A DNA stretch of 64,000 bases, from contig DUET01000074.1 in the NCBI GenBank assembly GCA_011192015.1, positions 96,875-160,874 of the forward strand, given 5' to 3'. The DNA is from Anaerolineae bacterium (GTDB lineage: Bacteria; Chloroflexota; Anaerolineae; Anaerolineales; E44-bin32). Positions 43,640 to 52,671 of this stretch are shown here, in pieces. The position numbers and the translations under genes are program-made. Below the pieces are notes generated by a model that saw only the letters and a program-made list of their open reading frames with translations, did not search any database and was not told where the DNA came from. Position 1 is the first letter of the stretch; the number at the start of each line of letters is the position of its first letter.

Positions 43640-45005
43640 CTGCTTTCAACTTACGAACCACTCGGGCAGGAACGCCCACAGCTATACAGTAATCAGGAAC
43701 ATCCTTATTCACGACCGCTCCGGCCCCCGTGCGCGCCCCCTTGCCCACCCGCACAGGCGCAACGAGCATCGTGTCACTGCCGATAAACGCCCGTTCTCCA
43801 ATATCGGTTTGGTGTTTCTTCTCTCCATCGTAATTGCACGTGATCGTACCCGCACCGATATTGGCCTCCGCGCCCACGGTGGCATCTCCAATGTACGAGA
43901 AGTGTCCCATCTTTGCGCCAGGACCCAATCGGCTGTTCTTCACCTCGCCGAAGTTTCCCACATGCACACCGTTGCATAAGTGGGCCCCTCGTCGCAAGTG
44001 GGAAAACGGCCCCACACGGACATCATTCTCGAGTACGGCTTCCTCCACGACGGATGCTTCGATGTGGCATCGATCGCCGATGGTCGATGCTCGGATGATG
44101 CTGTTGGGTCCAAGACGACATTCCTCACCGATCACCGTTGCCCCTTCCAAATGCGTGTTGGGCAATAATACCGTGTCCACACCTATGCGAACTTCATGGC
44201 CGATGTAGGTCGTGGCGGCATCCACAAAGCTGACGCCCTGAGCCATCCAATGCCGGTTGATGCGCTTTCTCAAGGCCATCTCCGCTTCGGCGAGGTGCTC
44301 ACGAGTGTTGATCCCAATCACTTCGTCCTCGTCGGTCACATGCATACATCCGATTGACGAGGATTCTTTCACAGCCAGTTCCACCAGATCAGTGAGGTAG
44401 TACTCGCCCTTGGGGGATTGCTTCAATTTCGGCAGGTTCTCCCAAAGCCATTCAGCGCGGTAGCAATAGGCTCCCATGTTCAATTCGCGGATGGCTAGTT
44501 GAGCAGGGGATGCGTGGGCTTCTTCCATAATACCGGTGATCTTTCCCTGGTCGTCGCGCAGGATGCGTCCAAAACCACGCGGCGATTCGCCGTGCATTGC
44601 CAACAACGAGAGGACACCCTCGTGCTTGGACTGCGTTTCGATCAATTCCCGCAGCGTTTCGCTGCGCAGGAGCGGCATGTCCGCATGCACGACAAGCACC
44701 AGATCGGATTTCCCCCTTAGCCTCTCTGCAGCCTGCGCCACGGCATGTCCCGTACCCAAGCGCTCCTCCTGCACGATGAGCGCAACCTCGTCCCCGACAG
44801 CTTGGCGATAGATTTCCGTTTCTGGCCCAACAACGACATATGGCGGACGCCCACAGGCATCTTTGCAAGCCTCAATCGACCATGCGACCATGGGCCTTCC
44901 GCCAAGTAGGTGAAGCGTCTTGGGTAGATCGGACTTCATACGCGTACCAAGACCAGCAGCCAGGACCAAGGACTCAGATAGCACAACGGCCTCCCTGTGG
45001 GACAT
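43629..45005 (-). CDS. glmU: Bifunctional UDP-GlcNAc pyrophosphorylase / glucosamine-1-phosphate acetyltransferase
   Basis: LVLAAGLGTRMKSDLPKTLHLLGGRPM; left-handed beta-helix repeats; FSYIGDATVGAEANIGAGTITCNYDGEKKHQTDIGERAFIGSDTMLVAPV. Confidence 0.95.
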   Translation of the reverse strand: MSHREAVVLSESLVLAAGLGTRMKSDLPKTLHLLGGRPMVAWSIEACKDACGRPPYVVVGPETEIYRQAVGDEVALIVQEERLGTGHAVAQAAERLRGKSDLVLVVHADMPLLRSETLRELIETQSKHEGVLSLLAMHGESPRGFGRILRDDQGKITGIMEEAHASPAQLAIRELNMGAYCYRAEWLWENLPKLKQSPKGEYYLTDLVELAVKESSSIGCMHVTDEDEVIGINTREHLAEAEMALRKRINRHWMAQGVSFVDAATTYIGHEVRIGVDTVLLPNTHLEGATVIGEECRLGPNSIIRASTIGDRCHIEASVVEEAVLENDVRVGPFSHLRRGAHLCNGVHVGNFGEVKNSRLGPGAKMGHFSYIGDATVGAEANIGAGTITCNYDGEKKHQTDIGERAFIGSDTMLVAPVRVGKGARTGAGAVVNKDVPDYCIAVGVPARVVRKLKADDE

Positions 45006-45126
45006 AATAGCAGGTTGAGCGCTTCCGTGCTGCTAGATCACTGGCGCTAATGCACAGTTCAGGGGGGAAACGTTTCTGAGGGTCTTCGTCAGACACAGAG
45101 GTTGACATGCAATCGAATGCGCGAGG

Positions 45127-45197
45127 TTGGGGCGCCAGGATTCGAACCTAGATCCACGGATTCAAAGTCCGGTGTGCTGCCGTTGCACCACGCCCCA
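45127..45197 (-). tRNA. tRNA-Gln (anticodon UUG), no encoded CCA
   Basis: Minus strand TGGGGCGTGGTGCAACGGCAGCACACCGGACTTTGAATCCGTGGATCTAGGTTCGAATCCTGGCGCCCCAA: 7-bp acceptor (TGGGGCG/CGCCCCA), anticodon loop CTTTGAA, T-loop GGTTCGAATCC. Confidence 0.93.
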
Positions 45198-45316
45198 ACG
45201 ATAATCTCCTATGCGAGCGCTCAACATTGTATCACACGAGTCCGCCATCCTAGAGAACACGATGCATGGGTTCCTGGTTCTATTGGAAGGAAATGAACTC
45301 CCCAACGCAAACCAAT

Positions 45317-46327
45317 TCATCCTGAATGGGATCCGTCAACGAGCCAACAGGAAACCCGATGATCCCCGTTCACAGAGATCAAACTTGGCTCCTCGATCGA
45401 ACAATGATGGACAGCAATGGGACAGCGTGTATGGAAACGGCAGCCCTGTGGGGGATCAAGGGCACTGGGCGTTTCCCCTGAAAGCAGAATGCGTTGATTC
45501 TTACTCCCTTGCGGCAACGCCGGTACTGCCGACAGCAGAGCTCGAGTGTAGGGATGCAGCGGATGGGAGAAGATGGTCTGCCGACGGGCTATTTCGACGA
45601 TCTTGCCAAGATACAGGACGGCCACCCGATCTGCCACATGCTCGATGACGCGCAGATCGTGCGCAATGAAAAGTAACGACAAACCCAACTCGGACTGCAG
45701 GTCACCGAGAAGATTGAGTATGGAAGCCTGGATCGAGGCATCCAGTGCCGATACGGGTTCATCTGCCACCACAAATCTTGGCTGCAATGCAAGCGCTCTT
45801 GCAATGCAAATACGTTGCTGCTGTCCGCTTGAGAATGCTCCCGGGTACCGATCGGCAAGATGTCGGTCGATGCCCACCTTGCGCAGCATTTCCAACGCCG
45901 TTTCCCGGTAGGCTCCGGGACTGTCCGGGCGATGGATGAACAAGCCTTCGGAAACGATGTCGACGACCCTCATGCGCGGATTGAGGGAAGCGTGGGGATT
46001 CTCGAAGATGATCTGCATCTCACGACGAATGTCCTTCGAAGCTTCTCGCCCGAGTGAAGCCATGTCGCGCCCATCGAATTGGATCGATCCCGATGTCGGT
46101 TTGATCAAATCGAGGATGCACAGGCCAATCGTTGTCTTACCGCTGCCGGATTCCCCGGCCAAACCAAGCGTCTCTCCCTCTCTGATGTCGAAACTCACGC
46201 CGTCCACGGCATGTTTCCAGCCCCGAACACGCCCCAACGGGCCCCCACGATAGGGGTAATGCTTCACGAGGTTTCTGACGACGACGAGGGATTTGAGATT
46301 CGGGATCTCATGCCATTCTTTGTTCAT
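45317..46327 (-). CDS. Oligopeptide ABC transporter ATP-binding protein (OppF/DppF type)
   Basis: Walker A GESGSGKT; FSSGQQQRICIARALALQPRFVVADEPVSALD; C-terminal CRFHTRCPIA oligopeptide signature. Confidence 0.94.
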   Translation of the reverse strand: MNKEWHEIPNLKSLVVVRNLVKHYPYRGGPLGRVRGWKHAVDGVSFDIREGETLGLAGESGSGKTTIGLCILDLIKPTSGSIQFDGRDMASLGREASKDIRREMQIIFENPHASLNPRMRVVDIVSEGLFIHRPDSPGAYRETALEMLRKVGIDRHLADRYPGAFSSGQQQRICIARALALQPRFVVADEPVSALDASIQASILNLLGDLQSELGLSLLFIAHDLRVIEHVADRVAVLYLGKIVEIARRQTIFSHPLHPYTRALLSAVPALPQGSKNQRILLSGETPSALDPPQGCRFHTRCPIAVHHCSIEEPSLISVNGDHRVSCWLVDGSHSG

Positions 46328-47439
46328 GCTTGGGAAACCGCGCCCTGTACGCCTGCTCCAATGGAACCCGATTGGGGTTCGCTCAGGGGAGGTCTATGGC
46401 GGCCATGTCCGTGATACAACCAGCATCGCACCAGGCGATCATCAACGACTGGTCTCAACGCAGGCGCATGCAGCTGACAGATTTCCAATCCGTAATCGAG
46501 GCGCGCCTGACAGCGCGGCGCGAATCGGCAGGCTGGGGGTAGATCGGCTGGGTTGGGAGCCGTTCCAGGAATCGTCTCGAGGTGTTCTCCCTTCCGGGGC
46601 ATGGAGGTTATCGCTGCCATCAATCCCACCGTGTAGGGATGAAGGGGCGTGGAAAACAGCGTATCGACATCGGTCTGCTCGACGATCTGCCCTGCATAGA
46701 TAACGGCTGCACGATCAGCCAATTCCGCCATCACACCCGGATCATGCGTGATCAGGAGAATCGCAGTACCCGTCCTCTGCTGAATCTCTCGAAGCAGATC
46801 GAGAATCTGCGCCTGGATGGTGACGTCCAAAGCGCCTGTAGGCTCATCTGCGATCAGAAGCCCCGGAGAGCCGGTAATGGCAAGCGCAATCCCAACCCTC
46901 TGAGCCTGGCCTCCGGACAATTCATGCGGAAAAGCCTGCGCCAGTTCCTCCGGATCGGGCAATCCCATCCTGTCGAGCAGAGCGACAGCTTCCTGCAATG
47001 CTGCATCCCTATCGTTGCGACGTTTCAATTGGATCGCTTCCACCATCTGGTTGCCCACGGTAAACACCGGATTGAGGCTCGTCTTGGCCTGCTGGAAGAT
47101 CATGGCTATTTTCTCAGTTCGCACGGCTTGCATCTGGGTTTCATCGAGGTCGAGCAGATTCACACCATCATAGAGCATGCGATCCGCATCCGTTCTTCCC
47201 GGGGGTGTGATAAGCCGCAGGAGGGAAAGTGCGGTCACAGTCTTTCCCGATCCCGATTCTCCGATCAGAGCGAAGATCTCCCCCCGCAGAATGCACAAAT
47301 CCAATCCATCCACCGCCTTCACGATTTGCCCATCGAGATGGAACCAGGTTCTCAAGCCCTGCACCTCGAGAATAGGCGATTGTTTACGGTTCTTTCTCGC
47401 GCTTGGGCGCTCGGATGGATTCTCCCTCTTTTTCATCAA
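46324..47439 (-). CDS. Oligopeptide ABC transporter ATP-binding protein (OppD/DppD type)
   Basis: GESGSGKT; MIFQQAKTSLNPVFTVG; LSGGQAQRVGIALAITGSPGLLIADEPTGALD; CRFAPRCQ. Confidence 0.94.
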   Translation of the reverse strand: MMKKRENPSERPSARKNRKQSPILEVQGLRTWFHLDGQIVKAVDGLDLCILRGEIFALIGESGSGKTVTALSLLRLITPPGRTDADRMLYDGVNLLDLDETQMQAVRTEKIAMIFQQAKTSLNPVFTVGNQMVEAIQLKRRNDRDAALQEAVALLDRMGLPDPEELAQAFPHELSGGQAQRVGIALAITGSPGLLIADEPTGALDVTIQAQILDLLREIQQRTGTAILLITHDPGVMAELADRAAVIYAGQIVEQTDVDTLFSTPLHPYTVGLMAAITSMPRKGEHLETIPGTAPNPADLPPACRFAPRCQARLDYGLEICQLHAPALRPVVDDRLVRCWLYHGHGRHRPPLSEPQSGSIGAGVQGAVSQA

Positions 47440-47735
47440 ACCTCAGCATAACTCGCAGCGGAATCTGTCGGATTTGCCAGCTGGTCCTGTATCGCCGCCA
47501 AACGTGCAGCCTCCAGGATTATATCCCTTCGGAAGGAAACGGATCGCGCGGCAGGATGGTTCCCATGCAAGGGAAGAACCGGCTGGGTGATCCCATCAGC
47601 GGCTGGTAGAGGATGAGAATGAGCAGGGGAAGCCGACACCATCTAAGATGCGCTAGTGGTTGGTTTTGAAACTCAATCCGTTCTGGCGGCACGGGATACC
47701 CCCCAGACCACCCTCACACGTCCACTCCTACATGT

Positions 47736-48689
47736 TTACGGTTCGGAAGCGGCTCCTGCGGGCACCGTGACCCTCGAGAGAACTTCTTCAAGCACTCGCT
47801 TCTCATCCAGATCGCGCAAATGGGCGCCAGGCGCGAGAATCAAACGATGGCCCAATACGGGAACAGCCAACTCTCTTGCGTCATCGGGAACGGAATAGTC
47901 TCTGCCCTCCAACGCAGCCCGTGCCTGGATGCTCCGATACAATCCCAGGCTGCCGCGGGGGCTGGCTCCCAGATACACATCCGGGTGATCACGCGTCTGT
48001 CGAACCAGATCCACAATGTATTCCTTCAGCGGGGTTGAGATATGGACCTTCTTGATCTCATTCTGCATCCGCAGGACTTCCTCCACGGAAGAGACGGATT
48101 CTAACTTATCGATGGGATGATTGTATTGCTGGCGATCCATGACATCGATTTCATTTTCCCGATCCGGGTATCCGAGCTTGATCCGCATTAGAAAGCGATC
48201 GAGCTGCGCTTCGGGAAGGGCGTAGGTGCCCTGGTATTCAATGGGATTCTCCGTGGCGATGACCATGAATACCGGAGAGAGAGGATAGGTGATGCCATCC
48301 ACCGTGACCTGCCGTTCCTGCATCGCCTCCAGCAACGCCGACTGAGTTTTCGGCGTGGCTCGATTGATTTCGTCGGCCAGAACGACTCCCGACATCACAG
48401 GCCCCGGGCGGAAGATGAATTCCTGCTTGGCTTGGTTGTAGATGGTAACTCCGGTGACATCGCTGGGGAGCATGTCCGGGGTGAATTGAATGCGTCCGAA
48501 AGAGCATCCCATCGATGTGGCGATGCTGCGTGCGAGCATCGTCTTTCCTAATCCTGGAACATCATCGATCAAGATGTGCCCCTGACAGAGCAAGCCAATC
48601 ACGGCCAATTCGACCGCTTCTCGCTTTCCGACGATCACGCTTTCGATGTTATGAATGATCTTTTCCGCAAATTCTTTGACAATGTCCAT
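47736..48689 (-). CDS. MoxR-family AAA+ ATPase (ORF extends to 48794)
   Basis: HILIDDVPGLGKTMLARSIATSMGCSFGRIQFTPDMLPSDVTG; LADEINRATPKTQSALLEAMQERQVTVDG. Confidence 0.95.
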   Translation of the reverse strand: MDIVKEFAEKIIHNIESVIVGKREAVELAVIGLLCQGHILIDDVPGLGKTMLARSIATSMGCSFGRIQFTPDMLPSDVTGVTIYNQAKQEFIFRPGPVMSGVVLADEINRATPKTQSALLEAMQERQVTVDGITYPLSPVFMVIATENPIEYQGTYALPEAQLDRFLMRIKLGYPDRENEIDVMDRQQYNHPIDKLESVSSVEEVLRMQNEIKKVHISTPLKEYIVDLVRQTRDHPDVYLGASPRGSLGLYRSIQARAALEGRDYSVPDDARELAVPVLGHRLILAPGAHLRDLDEKRVLEEVLSRVTVPAGAASEP

Positions 48690-48694
48690 ATTCT

Positions 48695-51600
48695 TTATCC
48701 ATCGATTTTGATGGTCGCTGGTGGCGGAACTTGCCAGATCAGCGACCAAAGGATCGGGGTCATTCTTGCACGCTTGAGCAACCACAGCAACCAAAGCCTG
48801 GAACGCAATCGCTTGTAAGCGCGCACAACTTCCTTGGTATCTACTTCAGCCCCTCCTCTAGGGCTGAAGACAAGCAGCACAATTGCCCTCACCAATACTT
48901 TCACGTCATTATTGGCCACCATAAGCCAATCGTTCCACCGGCTCGTTCGCCCCATGATCCGGCTGTATTGCGCATAGATAGAGGCAACATCAAATGGCGT
49001 ATGGAAAAGCTTCAATAGTATGCCTGCTTTTTTCGAAAGGCGGAGGAAGCGACCGTACGCTTTGGGTATGAGTTCTTCAGCAGAAAGGCGACTCAAGAAA
49101 TAGTCCGATAGATAGATGGCTGCAGCGAAACCACCAACCACGAGCACCAACCCAACGGTTATACCCACAGGCCAAACCCAATTTGAGATCTCAGGCTTCT
49201 CCTCGATCGGCTCCATATCGAGCGGCGTGCTGGCTGGGATCGTTGGTAGGGGTTCTGCCGGTCTTTCCAGTTCGGCACGCCCCGGCGTTGGCTCGAATGG
49301 TATCCATCCATAACCGGGGAAGTAGATTTCCGCCCACGCATGCGCCTGATCCTCGGTGACAAGATAGGCTCCGAGGGATTCGTCGTATTGTTCGGCAACA
49401 TGGCCTGTGATCAAACGGGCTGGAATCCCTGCCGCTCGGGAAAGAACGACCATGGCCGTGGCGAAGTAATCGCAATAGCCTTCTTCCAGCGTGAACAGGA
49501 AATATTGGGTGACATCCCGTCCTGCCGGCGCGAGTGACACGTCCAGCGAGTAATCCAATTCCCTGAGGTAACTCTCCAAGGCGATGGCACGATCGTAGGG
49601 TGTGGCTTCGATAGCCGTAAGATCACGCGCCAATGCCAGCACGTCATCAGGTACGGTCGGTGGAAGCGCCAAATATCGATCTATGATCCAATCGGGATAG
49701 GATCGCCTGGCGGATCGCAGCTCTGTCTCACTGTACAACGGCATGATCGAGTCGACGCGATAGGCCGTCGCTGAAATCATGGCGCCAAACAGGTCGAAAG
49801 CATCCATCCCCTCATCAACCGTTCTCCAGGCGGCTGTGGTGACTTGATCTGTGCGTATGGGTACCCCGACGGCATGCAGTAATCCCTCGTATCCCTCCAC
49901 GATGTCCAGGCTCTGACGAACGACATGGTAATTCTCCGGCCAAGTAAGCAGCAGCATCTGCCCGGCGCGATATTCGGAGAATCCCGCATACTCCGAAGCC
50001 CAACCCTGCCCCGTGTAGCGATCGTAGCTCAGACTGCGTATATAAATCCGTTCCGGTGGAATTGCACCCTCAACAGTCAAATCCAGACCCGGCCAGACCC
50101 CAAGTTTGATCGTCATAACAAGTTGTTCGGAAAGCTCCGGTCCGGACCCGAGCAGATGTTTGTTCGGGAGCGTCTCCGTATTGAGGGCATCCAGGGAACT
50201 TCGATGCTCCATGCGCGAACCAAATCCCAGGGAATCGCTAATCTCGGTACTATCCTGCTCGATATTCAGAGCGTTTTGAATGGCCTCTCGAATGCTGCTG
50301 AGGGAAATCGAGGGACTTACAATGGAAACCACCATCAATCCAGCTGCCAAGGCGCATCCGGCTATCGCCACGCGCGGACTGATCGAATCTTCAAAGAGCA
50401 GAAGGCCTTGTTCCCATTCGTGCTCATGCTCTTCATAGCGCACGAATACCCTTTGGAGGATCATCGCTCCCAGCATAAATGCAAGAATAAAACCGGGCTG
50501 ATCGGTGATCCCAGAGCTGATCGCCACGAGTAAAAAGGCTGGCGCTCCCGCTAAAACCGGATTCCTCTGCTTCACCACACCATACAGCGCCCAACCCGTA
50601 GCGAACCAAGCCGTGATACCCCACAGGATGACCACAACCACCGGATCAAAATACGCCTCGCCCTGGACCACCCCCGCCAGCCATTCCCACAGACGGGCTC
50701 CAAGCAAGCCCATTTTTTCCCCCAGCAACGCGAAGGAAGCTTGCAATGCTTCGGTTTCCGGGCCCGCGCTATCACTCACCAACGCACGCAAACCAACTTG
50801 GATATAGGTTACGATTTGAGACCCGATATCGCTCAACAGAACTTCCAGCCGACCAACCCGGATCATCGAGAGAATGATCCCGAAAATCCCGCTCAACACG
50901 CCCATGATCCATGGAGGCATGGTGAAGAGCAACAGTAGTCCGTTGATCAGCACTCCACCGCCGGTCATGAACCAAAGGAAACTATCATCCACTCCTTGAA
51001 TTGCATCTCCGAGCGTGCTTGCCATTCCCCACAGCAGCAGGGAGACCAATCCAATCGTGCGCAGATACCGGAGCCCCTTCTTCCACACGCTTCCGCGTCG
51101 CTCGCGGGTGGTTTTCTCCTGAACTTTCGGAAACAATAACCAATCCCACGGTTTTTCCTCAGGTTCTTCAGGCTGATCGAGGATGTCAGCGGTGATGATG
51201 TAATGGGTGATGCCCAAACGGATGAGCTGGTCCCGAATGGAACCTGTGCTCTCTGAGCTTCCGAATGTCGATGGATCCAGAAGGACGATTGTGGGGATGA
51301 CGCCGGATTGTCGTAGGATTTCAAGCGTCTCAAGCCACTCGGAGGACATGTTCGCGGTGATGATCACCAAGCTCACTTGCCGCTCCACAGACTCGCGAAT
51401 GCTCTCCAGTAGTTCCTTCAAACGAACCTGTCCGGGTCGCGCGGTTGCTAAAGATCGTAGGATCTTCCATAGGTGGGCATCGCCCACTGCGGGAGTATGC
51501 CAGAGAAACTCTTCCCCGTGGCCGATGAACCCGATGGCCTTACCCATCTGGTTGTAATGATTCACCAGGGATGCGGCCAGGATGATCCCATACTCCTCCG

Positions 51601-52369
51601 TGTTCCGCTGACCCTCACCGATTTGAACTTCCGCATCCAAATCCAAGACCAACCAAGCATCGCTGGATGGTTCGCTATCGAAGATCTGGACATAGGGTTC
51701 GTTTCTTCGAGCAGTGGTCGGCCAATGAATCCAACGCAAACTATCGCCATGCGTATAACTACGGACTCCTCCAGCAGCTACGGTCTGCTCCAAACCCTGC
51801 GCACGCGTTCTCCCTTCTCCAGCGCGACCGCCAGCAGCAATCTCGATTTGGGGCAGATCGATCACCTGAGGGGCCACCATCATGGTCGTGGTTTCGGGAT
51901 ATTCGACACGCACGCGATACATGCCCAGGGGATCCGAGGCTTCAAGGATGGTGGGGCCCATCGTGTACAAACCCCGGCGCGTGCACTTCCCACGGCTGAA
52001 CCAATGGCGATATCGACCCTTGCTGAAATCTCGAACACTGCTGATGCCATAGTCGTGCATGTCCGATTGGTCGATGATCCGGACCCACAATCCCGGTACC
52101 CAGCCGTCGTTGGCGATGATGACTCGTTCCTGTAATTGATCACCAACGCTCATCCAGCCAAAGCGCATTTCGCGTTCCAACCGCAAGCCGTCTTTCAAGG
52201 AGCGCGCCCAGAGATAGCTGACCAACCACGCGCCACCCAGGCCTGTGAATAAAATCATCCATCCTTTGTGAGGAAAGAAGAGTTGCACGAGCAGGACGAT
52301 CAACGCCATCACCGCTATGCCGCGGGACTCGAGCTGGAGGGTCCGGATGGGCTTTTCAAAACCCGACAT
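48695..52369 (-). CDS. Fused DUF58 / multi-TM / transglutaminase-like / DUF4129-type protein (ORF extends to 52519)
   Basis: DUF58 region YTHGDSLRWIHWPTTARRNEPYVQIFDSEPSSDAWLVLDLD; TM block; transglutaminase core EEGYCDYFATAMVVLSRAAGIPARLITGHV...DQAHAWAEIYFPGYGWIPFEPTPGRAE; C-terminal TM + DUF4129-like segment. Confidence 0.9.
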   Translation of the reverse strand: MSGFEKPIRTLQLESRGIAVMALIVLLVQLFFPHKGWMILFTGLGGAWLVSYLWARSLKDGLRLEREMRFGWMSVGDQLQERVIIANDGWVPGLWVRIIDQSDMHDYGISSVRDFSKGRYRHWFSRGKCTRRGLYTMGPTILEASDPLGMYRVRVEYPETTTMMVAPQVIDLPQIEIAAGGRAGEGRTRAQGLEQTVAAGGVRSYTHGDSLRWIHWPTTARRNEPYVQIFDSEPSSDAWLVLDLDAEVQIGEGQRNTEEYGIILAASLVNHYNQMGKAIGFIGHGEEFLWHTPAVGDAHLWKILRSLATARPGQVRLKELLESIRESVERQVSLVIITANMSSEWLETLEILRQSGVIPTIVLLDPSTFGSSESTGSIRDQLIRLGITHYIITADILDQPEEPEEKPWDWLLFPKVQEKTTRERRGSVWKKGLRYLRTIGLVSLLLWGMASTLGDAIQGVDDSFLWFMTGGGVLINGLLLLFTMPPWIMGVLSGIFGIILSMIRVGRLEVLLSDIGSQIVTYIQVGLRALVSDSAGPETEALQASFALLGEKMGLLGARLWEWLAGVVQGEAYFDPVVVVILWGITAWFATGWALYGVVKQRNPVLAGAPAFLLVAISSGITDQPGFILAFMLGAMILQRVFVRYEEHEHEWEQGLLLFEDSISPRVAIAGCALAAGLMVVSIVSPSISLSSIREAIQNALNIEQDSTEISDSLGFGSRMEHRSSLDALNTETLPNKHLLGSGPELSEQLVMTIKLGVWPGLDLTVEGAIPPERIYIRSLSYDRYTGQGWASEYAGFSEYRAGQMLLLTWPENYHVVRQSLDIVEGYEGLLHAVGVPIRTDQVTTAAWRTVDEGMDAFDLFGAMISATAYRVDSIMPLYSETELRSARRSYPDWIIDRYLALPPTVPDDVLALARDLTAIEATPYDRAIALESYLRELDYSLDVSLAPAGRDVTQYFLFTLEEGYCDYFATAMVVLSRAAGIPARLITGHVAEQYDESLGAYLVTEDQAHAWAEIYFPGYGWIPFEPTPGRAELERPAEPLPTIPASTPLDMEPIEEKPEISNWVWPVGITVGLVLVVGGFAAAIYLSDYFLSRLSAEELIPKAYGRFLRLSKKAGILLKLFHTPFDVASIYAQYSRIMGRTSRWNDWLMVANNDVKVLVRAIVLLVFSPRGGAEVDTKEVVRAYKRLRSRLWLLWLLKRARMTPILWSLIWQVPPPATIKIDG

Positions 52370-52671
52370 GACATTACCTACGGCCAACCGCACGAGAGAT
52401 TTAGGACAGTTCTCAATGCTATCCTGGAGCGACGAATGCCCGATGGCGGTATGTGCTGCTTTGATGATGGTATCGTAGCATCGATGGCTGTTGCTAATCA
52501 GCCCCGATGATCCTTGCATGGGCCAATATCGCCGGGACTATCCAATGCGTTAATCATGCTGGATCCGCTGCCGAAGGGAATCTAACGGCAACAAATCATG
52601 GAACAAATTGATTGTCGCGCACATCGCAAGCATGATACCAAACCTGGCGGCCTGCTTCGATGATCTGAGTG

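Noticed and set aside
47440-47735. Possible structured ncRNA in the gap between moxR and the OppD-like gene
   Set aside because: No long complementary arms or known RNA motif found by eye; only the weak 68-codon ORF is noted.
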